From NCBI RefSeq assembly GCF_001949145.1, contig NW_019091362.1, positions 11,705,504-11,769,503 on the forward strand: a stretch of DNA of 64,000 nucleotides, written 5' to 3'. The stretch comes from Acanthaster planci. Lineage: Eukaryota > Echinodermata > Asteroidea > Valvatida > Acanthasteridae. Shown here in pieces: positions 25,860 to 39,800 of the stretch. The position numbers were made by a program, and so were the translations under genes. Within the stretch, counting starts at the first letter, position 1. Each line of letters starts with the position of its first letter. Under the pieces are notes generated by a model. That model searched no databases. It saw nothing but the letters and a program-made list of their open reading frames with translations, and was not told the DNA's origin.

Positions 25860-27693
25860 CTCGCGTCCGGTTATTACCCGGATTATCAACTTCTCCTTAG
25901 AATCCGGTGTATTTCCAAGGGACTGAAAGAAGCTTTGGTGCGTCCCTTGTTGAAGAGAGAAAACCTCGATCCGATTTAGTAATTATCGGCCGATTAGTAA
26001 TCTACTATTCATTTCTAAATTGACAGAGCTGTGTGTAATCAGCTTTACTCCCACGTGTTGACATTCTCTGTTTCCAGATTTTCAATCGTCTTACCGAAAG
26101 TATCATGGCACTGAGACGGCTCTCCTGAGGGTCAAGAATGACATACTGCTGATAATGAACTCTCAGCATGTCATTTTGCTTGTTCGCTTGGACTTAAGTG
26201 CTGCCTTCGATACAGTTAATCACACCATTCTGTTGCAACGTTTAGAATCTAAAGTTGGGATCTCTGGTAAAGCGCTGGCACGGTTTTCATCTTATTTATC
26301 TGGCAGAAGCCAACGTATTTTTATTCAGGGTACTCTCTCAGAGAAATATTATCTAAACTGTGGTGTCCCTGAAGGGTCCTTCTTAGGACCACTTTTATTT
26401 ACGGTTTATGCTTCTAAACTATTTGACATCATTGAAGACCATTTGCCTGATGTTCATCGTTATGCAGACGACACACAGTTGTATTTATTATTTAAATCTG
26501 ATGACGCTTCCTGCCAAACAGCTCTAGCTGCAATGGGAAGTATATATTTTGGACATTAGAAATTGGATGCTGCGAGACAGGCTAATGATCAATGGTGCTA
26601 TTTGTGATTATCCTGATTATTGGAACCAGGCAACAGTTGCAGAAAATAAATATTTCCAACGTCACAATGGGCGATTCTTTAATCCCTCCATCCACGTGCG
26701 TCAGGAATTTGGGATCATGGTTTGACTCGGATATGACAATGGACACCCACATCACTAAGGCTTGTTGTGCTGCATTTCTCCACCTTCACAATCTTAGGTG
26801 CATCAGTAAATTCCTCTCTCGAGATTGGCCTTCAGTGTTCATTTACGCATTTTTGACCAGCTGTCTGGACTATTGTAATAGTCCTTTGTTTGGTTGTCAG
26901 CAGCGCAGATAATGAGATTCCAGCGAGTCCAGAATGCTGCAGCTAGACTTCTTACGAATACACCCAAGTTTCAACACATAACACCAATGCTGTTTCACCT
27001 TCACTGGTTACCTGTTTTGTACAGGATTAAGGTCAAAATCATCCTGTTAACATACAAAGCCATCCATGGTCTTGCTCCTAGATGCTTAATGAATCTTGTC
27101 ATTAATTAAACAAGGAGTCTAGATACCATCTCAGTTCAGCAAGCAACAGTCCTTTGTTAAATTACCCTAATGATAAAATGCTACCCACACTTGGTGACAA
27201 GGCGTTTGCGTGGCACATACGGTGCGAGCAGAATCTTGCCGTTTTTAAATGTGAAGTGAAAACTTCCCTTTTTAATATTGCATTTGCACAGTGATATTGC
27301 ACTGCAAGATTCTTGATTTTATTTTTATCTCGTAAGGTTATTATTTTTTTAATTTTAACGTAGATTTAGATGTGATTCTTATATTTTAGTGTCACCGTGT
27401 CCGATATAATTACTTTTCTTTTATCGTAGGTAGGGCTAGAGGCGTCTGTCCCCAGGAAAGATCGAGACATGACCTAGACCAGCAGGGTCAGGTTCTCCCT
27501 GTTGGTGGGGCAGACGCATCCCCATACTGCGGTTTGGGTACTAGCGCGGTGACATTCATTTATCCATATTCATTTATCCTCATCTTTTCCTTTCTGAAAT
27601 GAATTATTTTTTACCTTAACTTGTACTGCGCCGCTTATCATTTTTATGGAACAGCGCATTATAAAGTGTCTATTATTATCATTATTATTATTT
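25860..27693 (+). mobile_element. Decayed LINE (CR1/L2-like non-LTR retrotransposon)
   Basis: Reverse transcriptase remnants run in order on the plus strand: an LVRPLL-type segment near 25940, then NYRPIS-like coding, LDLSAAFDTVNH at about 26190-26225, GVPEGSFLGPLLF, and the catalytic box YADDTQLY at about 26461-26484. The LHWLPVLYRI block and an LGDKAF block follow further 3'. Stops and frameshifts separate these pieces, so it is inactive. The 3' end carries the characteristic GCGC...ATTATAAAGTG tail and an (ATT)n run ending near 27693. No endonuclease domain is visible; it is 5'-truncated. Confidence 0.85.
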
Positions 27694-28199
27694 CAGTGAT
27701 ATTGAATGAACTTTAATCGTCGGATGTTTAAACAGTTCGTCACAACCTGCTTTAATTTACTACTAACCACAAAAGGTGGGGGATGATTCAATAGCCCACC
27801 CCCTTCTAAAGGGGGATATATGCCCCACCCCCTCCTTTATTTACGCCTATGTGTAAAAGTGTACAGTTAAATGTCCACTCCCCGGCGAATACCTCGCGTT
27901 GTTCGAACGTTTTTGGTGTCAGAATGATTTAATCATCCATTCATTTAGTTTATTCCATGACGGTTCAAAAATAAAACGTGAAATTTATCTCCTCTGGTGT
28001 TGTAAATAATCATTCTAATATTACAATTTAAAACAAAGAAATCTCTATAAATATTGAATATATCAAATCAAATAGATTACAAATAATTTCAATTACAACT
28101 ACTAATACGGATTTTAATCTGTTGGCAAAATGAAATAAAAACGATAACTATTTTCATTTGATAAAAACAGACCATCTAAGAGAAAAAGCAGCTGCAAGA

Positions 28200-28559
28200 T
28201 TAATTAAACAGATGGATCGTCTCGGGTAAAAATGAGAACCTAAAATGATTTGTACGAGTATCAAAGGCACGGTATCTACCCAGTGGAAGATTATGCACAA
28301 ACGAATGTAAAGGATGAGTGGGATCCTGAATAAAATCCTGTAACTTAGTGAGACTACTTGCTTCAGCAATGTGCTTTATCAATTTCACCTCAGAACCTAT
28401 TATCTTACTAGTAGTCTTAGTGATCCATTCAATTTTCTTTTGTTCTTTGAAAGTTAAGTTATTGTACCATGTAATACAACAAAATGTAGGTGGGTAAGTC
28501 GTCGTTATCGTAGAGTCAATCGTTTGAGTCAATCGTATCAGAGATGCAGCTCTTAACAA
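28200..28559 (-). mobile_element. LINE C-terminal fragment, antisense
   Basis: An open minus-strand frame of 119 codons. Its order of motifs (TTSKIIGSE, then DPTHPLHSF, LPLGRYRAF and a terminal NHFRFSFLPETIHLFN) matches the C-terminal tail of a class of non-LTR retrotransposon polyproteins well known in fish and marine invertebrates. The reverse transcriptase itself is absent. Confidence 0.7.
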
Positions 28560-28812
28560 AAGCTCATGTACACCCTACATTTGGTGTTTTGGGTGCATTC
28601 GTGTCAGAAATGTGCTTTATCGGTTTCTCCTCAGAACCTTATTATGTTATTAGCAGTCTTCGTGATCCGTTCAATTTTCTTTTGGTCTGTGACAGTGGAG
28701 TTATTGAACCATGCATTACCAGTACAACAAAATGTAGGTAGAGAGGTCGTCGTAATCTTGGAGGTAGAGGTATTGGGCAGTCGTATCAAAGGTGCAACTC
28801 TTAACGAAAGCT
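28367..28812. repeat. Two-unit tandem duplication of the LINE fragment
   Basis: 28367-28570 and 28609-28812 align throughout (atgtgctttatc, cctcagaacc, gatccrttcaattttctttt, acaacaaaatgtaggt, gtatca.ag.tgca.ctcttaac), with an offset of about 242 bases. The second unit has lost the open frame. The duplication followed insertion of the LINE fragment. Confidence 0.75.
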
Positions 28813-28829
28813 CAGGTTTACCCTAGATT

Positions 28830-31800
28830 TGGTGTTTCAGGTGTTTTCGTGTAAGCATGTTGTCAGCAATAATTAGTAACAGTTTTAAAGTTTGTGCAGT
28901 GGGCTAGAGACTCCAAATCAAGACATTATATATTTTATCGAACTAAAGGTGTTCTCAGTGTTAGGTATGCGAGACTCCTCATTAAATGTAGCTTATATTG
29001 ATTGGATGTATATGGTACATGTAATGTGTACACGTCATAAGCCATCTTTGCAAGACTTACATTTCATCTGCTTCACGAAGATTTACGTTTTGTAGTATAG
29101 TAGGTAGTATAGCCATGGAGCATTATGTGTACACTGAAGAGATGACGGAAGACTCATCCTCGTGTTTTTTTCCTGTTCTTGGGCGTCTGGGTGGAGACAG
29201 TGTGTCCACAAGACCGTCTACTACTTTGGTCCCTGTGATGATAACGTGGAGAATATCTGCATGGGATAGAAATGTCAATTCAATTGCTATTTTTAACCCT
29301 TAAGATAATTTCAATCAGGCTGCTCGTATAGAATCTTCATTTGCTTTTTTATGTGTATGTTATAAAGTGCTGTATTTCGAATGTTTGTTGGCATGAAGGG
29401 GTGTTTGTGACATTGATTTAGTCGCTGCGTAGGTTTCAGGATCATTTCCTAATTCGGAAATTTAGGACCTCAAGTTACAAGTCTCAGGTTTGGGGTTTGA
29501 GGGCTACGATAATTGGTTTGGAGCTTAGGTGTCGATTGCGTGTGGTTTTAGAATGTTTTGTAGAATTTGAATATTAGGAATAAATGGCTCATTAACCTAC
29601 GGTTTGGTTTTGTGTCTTTAATTTGTGTTGTCTGGTGATTTCTACAGCTACCTTACCCTACCCTCTGCACTGTTGCATATCGCTACTTGATGTTTTCAAG
29701 TAGCGGCAATAAGGTTCGGCAATCTAAAGCATTAATAAAGACATATTCCTTTTTACAAAAATAGAAAATAGATCGAAGGACTTTGGAAAAACCTGCAGAT
29801 TAAGGATTTTCTGTTATGCAACAAAGTAACGACCAACACAGTGTTAAGATTAAGACTACTCACATGTATTAAAAGAAATGGTCAACATCAACCAAATTAA
29901 AGCCTTTGATATAAATATTTTCCTTCAGTCCAAAACGCAATGTGATGGGAGATGAATCCTGGTCTGGTTCACGTCTAGGAGACAGACTTGCAGCAGTGAT
30001 TCAGCCAAGGACACAACTTTTCTATCAAAGGCCACACATAAAACTTCACTCCATAGAAATAAACAATTTTTGTACACAGGTATGCTGCAATACCCGTTAC
30101 TAATCACATGCCCAAAAGCCTGTGATTAATTTGATAACAAAGAAGAAATTGACATGCACAGCAACATCGTTACTGAATCAAAGGTCACAGAATGAGCCTT
30201 CAGTTTTACGCAGAAATCAATGTCACAGGACGAAATAAAGAAGTCGCAATCATTACTTTTCAATAATGTGTATGCAGAGTCAGTAAGGATGGCATCCCTA
30301 TGCAGAAACCACTCATGCACATCATTTGACAAAACAGGTGTTCACTTGGTCATTGGTTGCTTTAAAATGTTGTCCATTCATGGATCATTTTGGCTTGGTA
30401 GAGAGTGTCTTTTTGTGTGACTTTTGATTCACACAAACACACAAAACACACGTAAATACAAGTACAATGTTCACAGTCCCTGTGTGCACTTGATGCACGT
30501 TGAGTACAGTAATGCTCGCGACCTGAATTCCAAGCAAATAGAACCAAGCTTTTTGCACAAAAATCATACAAAATCGACAACTTAAGATCTTAGATGCTCT
30601 TGATCGTGCCGGATAAAATGATTCACTTAATTCTTGCTTGAAGACTGACAGTTCTGCGTGCGCTGGAAAATGCCCCTGTCAAGTGAGGGCGCACTGGCAT
30701 CCCTCATAGTAAGGCCTTGTTAATTTGATTTTGGGTCACTCAACTTAGCGAGCACGGCATTTGCAGACGTTTTTCCTTGTGAGTTTTTCCCTTTTTCATT
30801 TATGATCCACGTAACAGAAGATATCAAAACATGTGAGGCCAACTGTGAATCACTCCAACGGTGTACTCGCACAACAGTGACTTTTCCACATATTCAAGGG
30901 AAAAAGTTCCATACCTAGACGTCAAGTACAAATTGAGCCCTGAGCTCAACTCAAAGCAGGCGCAGTTTCTCCCTGCGAGGGACTTGGAGGCTCATTGTAG
31001 GAACTGCTCTTCGCTGATTCTCAAAAGGATATGAAATACGTGCGTTTCGGTCACGTGGTTACCAACAAAAAAAACCACTCCCAACCCCATATAGCTCTTT
31101 TTCAACCTATGGGGGATGCTTGTTCTCAAGGTGGATTGGAAACACTCAGCTGTTTTCCTGAATTTAAAGTAGGGTTGGATCCTACATTTTTCTGAAAGAA
31201 TGTTGTATTTTGCTACCACTTGTTCGTGTCACAGGATTCTTATCTCTAAAAGGTCGTTCGTTTCAGAAATGCTGAGAAAACATAAATTTGGACCTAACCC
31301 AAAATTCAAGTTGTTGATTTGAAAGTACCTTCAAATTTTTCTGTCATCCACACAGACTCTATAAAAAATCGTTGACGCAGACGCAGGATGCAACTTTTTT
31401 TCCCCCAACTTTTCAGTGGGTCGAGGACAAACGTAAGGACTCTTATCTCTGAAACGTACTGTTATGAACATTGTTGTGTTGGAGGACCAGTTGATGACCA
31501 GTTAATTAACGTAGGATTTTCTTTCCCAAAAAAGCTGCAAGGGCGTATTTTTACCGCAAATTCTTCAGCCTTACAATTGCGCTTTGAACCAACTAAGCAC
31601 GACGCGTTAAGAAATGAAAAAAAATGCTGCCCCAATTGTTAACATAAAAGCTGACATTAATGAAAATCTATCAAAGTCGAAAGCTTTTTGGCTTCAAGAT
31701 GTGGTTTTGCCATCTATGAAAAGACGATTTATGTGCATTTTTCGGTGTATCGAGTGCCACTTTGTTTCTTTTTGGTGAAATGAGGAAAACTGTTATGCCG

Positions 31801-32820
31801 CTGTTTTTGTCTTCTCCTCTTTCGTACCATCGGCGTTTGTAACGAGTATTTGACCGGGCTCAACAATTTGTGCTTCAAGTCGTTTCGTATTATACATAGT
31901 ATCTCGAGTATACACCATTTTGGTTTCTCTGGCGTCCAAGCTCACAGTCATGGGCGTAAATCCTAGGGGCATTGGGGGTCTTTCCCTATTTTATTTTACA
32001 AGGGGGACGGTGTATTGAATTACCCTCGTCCCTGTTCTTTTGTGGTAAGAAAAAAGAATAGGGGGATTGTGAAGTATTTTTCTGAATTGCCGACAACCCA
32101 AATGTATTCAATATAAAAAGAAAATGTTCTTATGAAATATTCTGTAGGAATGTATTACATATTAAAGGTGTACATCTGTTTAATGGCCATAGCCCCTCTG
32201 CAGTGTTATGATTTTGTCTTTTTTTGTCCTATGGCAGACCCAGTACAACCTTCAGCTTCTTTTCTGACCTCCCCATACTGTATTTAAAAATACTATTTAG
32301 ATTTCCCCAAATGTATTCCAACGCTTTTAGAATGACAAATAAACCTAAACCTGAATATGGTGTCAACCCCCCTCCCCGGTTTGCAAATAGCTGGGCAAGT
32401 CATTCCCACTTTCAACCTAGCCCCCCCCCCTTTTCCAGGCAGCACAAATTCCCGCTACTGCACCGTCTTTCCGCATTGCTTAAGTGTGTATTATAAGGTT
32501 TATGGCCCTAAATACAATGATCGTACACAGGCAAAGTCGAGATAGTTAGAATGGTCGTGACCCCGAAACGGTACCTTCATTGCTGCTCCAATACGGACTC
32601 ATAGGCAGTCTACAAAGTGTGACCTCAGCTGTAACCTTAACTCTGTCATTTAACCGCTGCTTTGATTTCTCTCGATTTCTCGCGCTGCCTTACTTCACAG
32701 TAGAGTATATTGCATGCATGTTAGCAAGATATACCAAGGTGACTCATGCTCTCTCGATTCTCCCCTGCAAACATAATACATGTACAATTTTTTGTCAGCA
32801 TTCATCGACTCTTGGCGAGT
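28830..32820. other. Spacer between the receptor genes, nothing recognised
   Basis: AT-rich sequence with short frames only, no recognisable protein motif and no clear repeat beyond low-complexity tracts. The missing 3' exons of receptor gene 1 could lie here or to the left, but no PPxY-coding exon was found on reading. Confidence 0.4.
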
Positions 32821-32935
32821 CGATTAATAATATTACATGACATATTAATAATATTAATATCAACATATTAACATAACATATTAACATATACATGACATAT
32901 AAATAATATTAATATCATTAATATGTCATGTAACG
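32820..32935. repeat. AT-rich palindromic tract
   Basis: Repeated ATTAATATT, ACATGACATATTAA and ATATTAAC words arranged as nested inverted repeats; the stretch is almost entirely A and T and ends in 'atatgtcatgtaac'. Confidence 0.7.
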
Positions 32936-32969
32936 TTTGCACCTTTAATACGATATTAAAGGTGCAAAA
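32936..32969. repeat. Perfect 15-bp hairpin
   Basis: tttgcacctttaata and its exact reverse complement are separated by only three bases (cga). Together with the preceding AT palindromes it resembles the centre or end of a foldback element. Confidence 0.75.
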
Positions 32970-33905
32970 GTATCCAGCAAGGGAAGTAAATAATATAGAT
33001 AATTGACATAATTATAACGCCATCGGTGGACAGTAACAGGACAATAAACATCCACCCTTCAAAGAACCTTGAAGCTCATATCTAATATCTAATATCGGTT
33101 GAAATCTTGCAGGTTCCTAGAAAGGAAATTGTTATGCAGGAAATTGACAGGATTTGTTGGTGACGTCGTTAAATGAGGAGCCATGCATGCGACTATAAAA
33201 ATGCCACCTTAATTAACTTTTGTTTTCATCATGACTTAATCATGTCTTTTCTTATATGATTTTTCAGCATTTTACATAGTTCCTTTTGCTTTGTTATTTG
33301 TCTTTATTAGTTTGAACCACTCAAGGACACAATAACCCAACTATATTTGATAAATTCATTGTCAAGTGGCTCAAACATTTTTTACTACTGGTATTTTACC
33401 TAGGTAAACACATGTAGAACGTTCAAGACTTACATTAAGGCCTCAACTGCATTGAAAAATAATGGAAATTATTAGTCTTCCGAATAATGGCCTTGCTCAA
33501 AGCTGCCTATCCCTGAGCGAACAATGTTGTAAACCATTCCACCCATGTTCATTAGCACTCATGATTAAGCCAAGCGATTAGATAGACAACATGTACCAGG
33601 GTATACGTTAAAGGCTACAAAAATTAATTTTCGGCATCCCTTACACGTCAGGATTTAATATTGCACAAAGGAAGGCAGCAATATTAGTGGGGCTGATTTC
33701 TTCAAAACGGAATGTATTCACCGCACATTTAACTCAAAGTTGTTGCTATCTAAGTAAACAATACACCAAGCGTTGTTCAATTAAGAAACGTTTCTTTATA
33801 GGCATACAAATTGGTATTTATGTGGTGTGCAATAAAACCGAAGCTTTATACGAAGTGGTCCCGTTACTTCAATACGTTGCAATCCTTGGGGCTTCTCCGC
33901 ACTAG

Positions 33906-34131
33906 TTATAATATTGACATCACAGATGGCGGAGTAACAGGACTTCTAGTGGGGGCACGGCTAGACGTGGTTGTACTTCGGTGTTTGTGAGCCGTTGCCA
34001 CCATTGCTATCCCAGTATTAGCGCAAGCAACCGTTGTAGTCTCCAGGGTGTGAATCTGCGATCCATAGGGAGTCCAGGCCTTGCAGCCATACAAGGGGAA
34101 GGACACACAAACAACACTGAAGACCACCATC
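33906..34131 (-). mobile_element. Decayed LINE fragment, antisense
   Basis: The minus strand encodes SFPLYGCKAWTPYGSQIHTLE. This matches the 'LLYGCETW...I..LE.F' motif near the C-terminus of RTE/ingi-type LINE polyproteins. After a frame change it continues with TNTEV and LEVLLLRHL, the expected following motifs. It is a short, frameshifted relic. Confidence 0.65.
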
Positions 34132-36803
34132 TCTGTTTGGGGTGTTAACCTAAGATTAAGTCTCCATGGGAGAGCCTACGAAACGCTGACGCAGCACAAC
34201 AGATTGTCCTAACTACTCTCTATACCAGGACATACTAAGGCAAACCTGAAATCATGTACCGCATGTTAGTTGAGATTTTGCTTGCTAAGTACCACGTGAC
34301 AAGCCTGCGCTCTCCAGTTATTGAAACAACCGATAGTCTTCAAGAGNAAATATTGTGAGATTTGCAATGCGTTCCGTGGAGTCTTCAACGAAGGTAAGTG
34401 AAGTCGAAATCAAATTCTCCCACCAGTGGCAAAGCAAGGATGGGCAAGGGCCAACTGGGCCCTGTAGGAACGGTTGCTTCCCCTCTTACCTTCTCTTAGA
34501 AGAGCCTGGCTACGGGCTACGCCACTGTGTCTCACTAACCTTTTGGCGAGCAAAAAAAGGTGGATAGGTGTTATCGAAATTCCACTTTTTCACCAAGGCT
34601 TTTCTAAAAGAAGAGATTTCAGAATCCAAGAACGTGAAAGCAACGCACTGCTTGTCCCTATGCTGTCACGAAGACGCATTCTCTCACCGTTAAACCCTAG
34701 TGTCTTCTAAACACAAATGAAACGCAAATCTGTAGCACTTTTTAAACATTTTTACACGTCGATAAATTAACACATATGACATATCTATATGCTAAAAACA
34801 CTTTTTATTTAATAAAAGAAACGTATGTTTATAGTTAAGTCTATGGATGTGATTTGCACATGTTCGGTTTTGAAAAGTTTAAATTATAAAACCGCCTGTG
34901 AGGTTATTACTTAAACGCCTAAACTTCAAGCCACGTTTTATACAATTTGACAAATAGTGGTTGCCTATTATTGGGTAACAATGACATATACACGTGTTCA
35001 AGTGATATATATTAGCAGTGACGTGAAGAGTGGCAAGCCAACTGCTACAGCTTTAACACGAGAACACACATGATTGAACTAATATTGACAAACCTTATTT
35101 TTCAGAACATTATCACCCATCCGAGATCCTGAGATATCTGTGCCAGTTATATGAACGAATATTTGTAAGAAACGAGTAAATGCAACTCTGATAAGTCCAA
35201 TTTCATTTTGCAACTAACAACAGCCAGCAGAAATTAAAAACATTGCCGTGACAGTGTCCTTGCCGCCCATTTTGGATTTCATCGAACTTATAGACGTTTT
35301 TTGTCTGTTGAAAGCTAACATTACTTCTTAGACTAACGTGCATTTTCGCCGGCTTTTAGCGTTTAACTGAAGGAGACATGTTTTCCACAATTTACTTAAA
35401 TTCTTAATAATAACTGCTCCTTATTTTCATCCGTGAGATGGGTTCTATGGGCTATTATCTTGTCGAGTTGTATACTTTACATAAAGAAGACTTTGAAACA
35501 GAAAGAAGTTCGCCGACTGGCATTCTGTAGGCCTCTTGTGTAAAGCCAGACACCCAGCTTCATTGGCCTGAAATTTTTTGCGTCTGTAACAACTTGGTAT
35601 TTATATGGCAAAGGCAAAAGTCACTACTTCGTCCTTTTTATTTCTCACTTTTGGATGCCTTCGCCCCCATCCAGGTTTAATTATAATCAGAACTCTGACA
35701 CCACCTTTAGAGCTCTGTAAACTCAAATTTCCTTTTGTAGAAGTACTCCTTATCGGTTGAATGGAACCAGGTTGGTTGGTGCATTTCATAGTCGTTTGCA
35801 ACCGAGCGAGATGCAGTTTCGCCCAAAGAGCCCCTGTTGCAGAAAAATTGTGCCCTCGTTTGGTTAGCTAGGGGCCTCATAGGAAATTGTCATTTTTATC
35901 ACTCTTGACACCAACAGGAGAAACGAGAAGGTTTTTTTCTTTTCAATGCCGTACCTAATATTTTATTCACTTTTATGTTGTACAGATTGTAAGCTTTGAA
36001 ATCATTTTGTGGTTTGAAAACTCCTCCTACCTTTCTCTTTTTCGATTTGTCACGGCAGAATTATTTTTGTCGGGGGGGGCATTCGTTTGCTGTTACATTT
36101 GGTCTATTATCCCTGGTAGAGTAAATTCGACAGTTACATTTTGTGAGAGGAGCGGAGCGACTCGAATCGGTATAGGCATTTTTGTAATGTGAACATTTCT
36201 GAAAACAGAACAAAAGCGTCTTGCAAAATCTCTCAGTTTGAAGAAACTGACAAATCAAAAAGGACAACTGCGTGTCTTGAAGACACATTGTGTTGTTCCC
36301 AGAACTAAATACCCCATGTAAAAAGTTCAGTCTTCAGGATAACATTCGGGTGACCTTTACAGGGTTCTGTGCAGACATCGAAAACTGCAAATAAAAAGAA
36401 GCCAGGCTTATTCAATCCAGCATCTTTTAGCCAACACGTGGCATACTGCGTTTGGCCTTTTAGGTTCCACCGACTAGACTGGGTATGCTTCCACTCACAA
36501 CTGGTTGATCATTGAAATCAGTAGCACTGAATTTAGACAGAAATTATCAAGATAGTATTGCCCCTTTGGGACCACACTTCATGTAAAAGAACTGACTACC
36601 TTCCTCTGTACGTTACAAAGGAGTACGTGTATAGATCGTTAGGCCAATAATAGCATGGCATTGGCTTGTCTGCGTTCGCACTGCCCTCTAGTGAAAGAGT
36701 ACAGCAAATACGACTAGGGTCAAAAATTGAGTCCAAACTCCACACACTACTGCTGTAAATAATGTTATGTGTATAGACACAACCCAAGGCAACTCTCGAA
36801 AAG
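34132..36803. other. Upstream region of receptor gene 2
   Basis: No gene recognised. The last ~200 bases before the ATG at 36804 must hold the 5' UTR and promoter. GCCCTCTAGTGA at about 36683 resembles a CTCF-type core (11 of 12 positions). One ambiguous base occurs at 34347. Confidence 0.4.
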
Positions 36804-36861
36804 ATGGCGTACGTCAGGCACGTAGCTGTTGTAATGGCATTGGTTCACGCGTCATCACAGT
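36804..36861 (+). CDS. Receptor gene 2, exon 1: signal peptide
   Basis: The ATG sits in a favourable context (AAGATGG) and opens MAYVRHVAVVMALVHASSQ. A phase-1 donor (T|GTAAGT) follows. No earlier in-frame ATG is needed for a normal leader length of 18-20 residues. Confidence 0.8.
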
Positions 36862-39800
36862 GTAAGTTTTGCCACAGCCATGCAAACGAAAAACACCGTT
36901 TACTGCCAAACATGTAGCCAGCCGTAAAAGAGTGATAACCACCACATGTATTTAGTTGGGAATTTCCGAGTCACCGACCTAATAACAAGGCTTAACATTC
37001 TGAACAGTCTCTTGTTTTATGTTATGCTTGTGCTCCACATCGTCCTGTGGTGACAAATTAGAATTTTGTGTGCATATTTGTGATAAATGTAGGTAAATGC
37101 GAATCAATGACATAGATTCCAGTTGATAAAGGATATGAGCTTGTCTGAATTTGGCCCAAGAGCAAATGGCATTTTTTGCTGGGTAGCCTAGAATGTAAAT
37201 TTCTTTTTACTATTTCCATGATGGCCTGTCGGGTTAAGGCAAAATGTGAGGGCTTTTTACGCATTTATGGATTGAAATAGCCTCTCTCTCATCATTTGTG
37301 AACCCCCCCCCCCGAGATTATGGGCCTTTGCCCCCCCCCTCCACAATTCTTGTATGCCAAAGATTACAGTTTTCACTTGAATAATGTGCATTTCAGGAGT
37401 CATCAGAAATGTTTAATGTATGATGTGTAAAATGGGGAAACGTGTCATCATTACTGGACATGTTCGGGCCCGCGGTTACACCACTATGTAGTCAACTGCT
37501 TTCCCCGCGAGTAGCCACGCCCACAAAATTACACGGGGTAGCGACGTGGATAAAAAATATCCAGGTCATTTCCCGGTTATGGCTGTAGCTCGGTACCCCG
37601 ATGAACATGTACGACAGTTTTGTGGCTGCTAATACACCCATGAGCTCCCATCTCTATCTGCAATCCGTTTAGTGCTGCGAAAGTACAGTAAATACCAGTC
37701 ACAACCCAAACAGCCGTAACCTGTTGGCACATGTCCGTCAACAGAGAGACCCACTTACTGCGAGAGATCGTATGGGTTGGAAGCCTAAGGAATACTGGTA
37801 TTTCATTAGGCCGTACTCTACAACGGTTACAGCTGGGTTGAAAGGACTTGGCAGTCTTAAAGGACACTTGTAGGTCGAGAATTACAAAAATCTTCAGCTT
37901 AATTCCACAAAAAACAAACAACAACATTTATTTAAAAATGAGGCGACAGGTACGCGTCTTTTATCTCGGTGGTTTATAGAAGGGTTTTAACAATGTGCCC
38001 GCGAAATACAGCCACACACACTGTGTTCAACTTTTTGGTGTGAATTCCGATCGACGCTCACATACAGCTGTTGGTTGCATATCATTTGGCGTACGTAACC
38101 AGTGACACATCGTCTCGGTTATTTTCAAGTGAATGGTTGCCTTTTTCTTTGGGTTTTTTTCCATTGTTTCTGTCATTCTTGACCTATGGAAACAGCGTCT
38201 GCGTGAACTCCAAACTGTAGGTACATAAATATTTGCAACGTTATACAATCTCAAAAACAAACGTCAGTGAACAAGGAGACTTAAGAACAAGATTGACGGA
38301 AATGAAACGCCGTTGTTTTTGTTTTTTTTTGTTTTTACTAATCTCAAGTCGACTTTTCAAAAGATATTGGTGAAAGAACACAAAGCAAAATTCCAACATG
38401 AGTGTTTCAGGGTGATGTCAGGCAGGAATCATTTGTCCAGAACTTATCAACTGTTATAGGACGGCCCCGTACATGTAAAATCCCCGTAGCTAGGGTTCTG
38501 GAAGCTTCCTGGTTGGCCTTTACTTTCGGGCAATGTATTACAGAGTGCGTCACGATTATTTCTAAGCAAAATGTCTAGATGTTATGCCCCTGGCCCTTAT
38601 AGGATTGAGGGTAGGGGGCTTGCCGTGCATTCAGCCTACACGCACATTTCGACAACTTGGGTTTTTTTCCCGTTTGGTTACCCGTACAGATTGGGACCTT
38701 GCCATGACCACGTCTCCACGGGGCCCTGTCGTCGAGGGCACTGATGTCTTATGCACCTGCATCATCGACAGCGATCCACCCTCTGGCGGGTGGATTCAGT
38801 GGCAGTTCAGCCTTGATCAGATATTCTCAACTGATCTCACTGAACCGACGTATCAAGTAATCTACACGAACCTGACTCTAGGTGAGGTGCACGGAAACCA
38901 ATCTGGCTGGTACCGATGCGCTGGGAGCAGATTAATGCCTTCGTCTAATTGGAAGCCAAGAGCATTCTCGAAGTGGACGGCTGTTAAGATCTTTTGTAAG
39001 TAGATTTAGCTTCCAACAAAGTGAAAGCAACGCATACAAAACCTTTTTACTCGCAGTTTCCAAATCAGTTGGCCTATAGCATGCTTAATGAAGCAAAGTT
39101 GTTATTAAATCTCAGCTGTTCATGATATGCGTCTGTCATCACAGCCGCAAATTTTTAAAAACGAAAGAAATCCCCCCAAGCCACATTATTTATGAGATCC
39201 AAAGCGGTTCTGAAGACTTTCGCAAGGTTCACAGAACAAGTTCATTCCTATTTGTCTCCGACGCTAGATCGCCCTGAAATTACGAATAAAGACAGGACGT
39301 GGATTGGCGCTGACGAGAACCACCCAGCTACTTTAGAGTGCGTCATCGTGGGTAATCCCCTTCCTACGGTCATGTGGTACAGTACCAAAGACACTGCAAT
39401 AACTAACGACACTGATCCTGGTCGAGTTTACCTGAAAGATACCATATCTGGAGATGAAATTACGGGATTTTTAATCGAGAGTCAATTGACCATCTTCACA
39501 GTGCGGAGCACCGACTACGGAATATACAGATGTAGAGCTGCCAACAACATCAGTTTGTATGATGAACATGAAATACATTTGAATAATACAGGTAAATTTA
39601 GTACATGGCTTTGTTCCCCCTCTCTGTTGTTATGACGCTCATATGTAATGCAATGATCTCCATGTAAACAAAACTGGACTGGCGATAGGTAGTTAGAAGT
39701 ATATAGAAGTCACTGCGCTCCATGTTAGGCTTAACATGATTTTCAATGATTTTCAAAATGGGAGGGCCAGTTGATAGATCATCAGGCATCAGTCATCCAT

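Noticed and set aside
37577-37927. 116-codon minus-strand frame between exons 1 and 2 of receptor gene 2
   Set aside because: No recognisable motif or splice context. I compared it with the Cys-rich first domain of gene 1 and saw no similarity.
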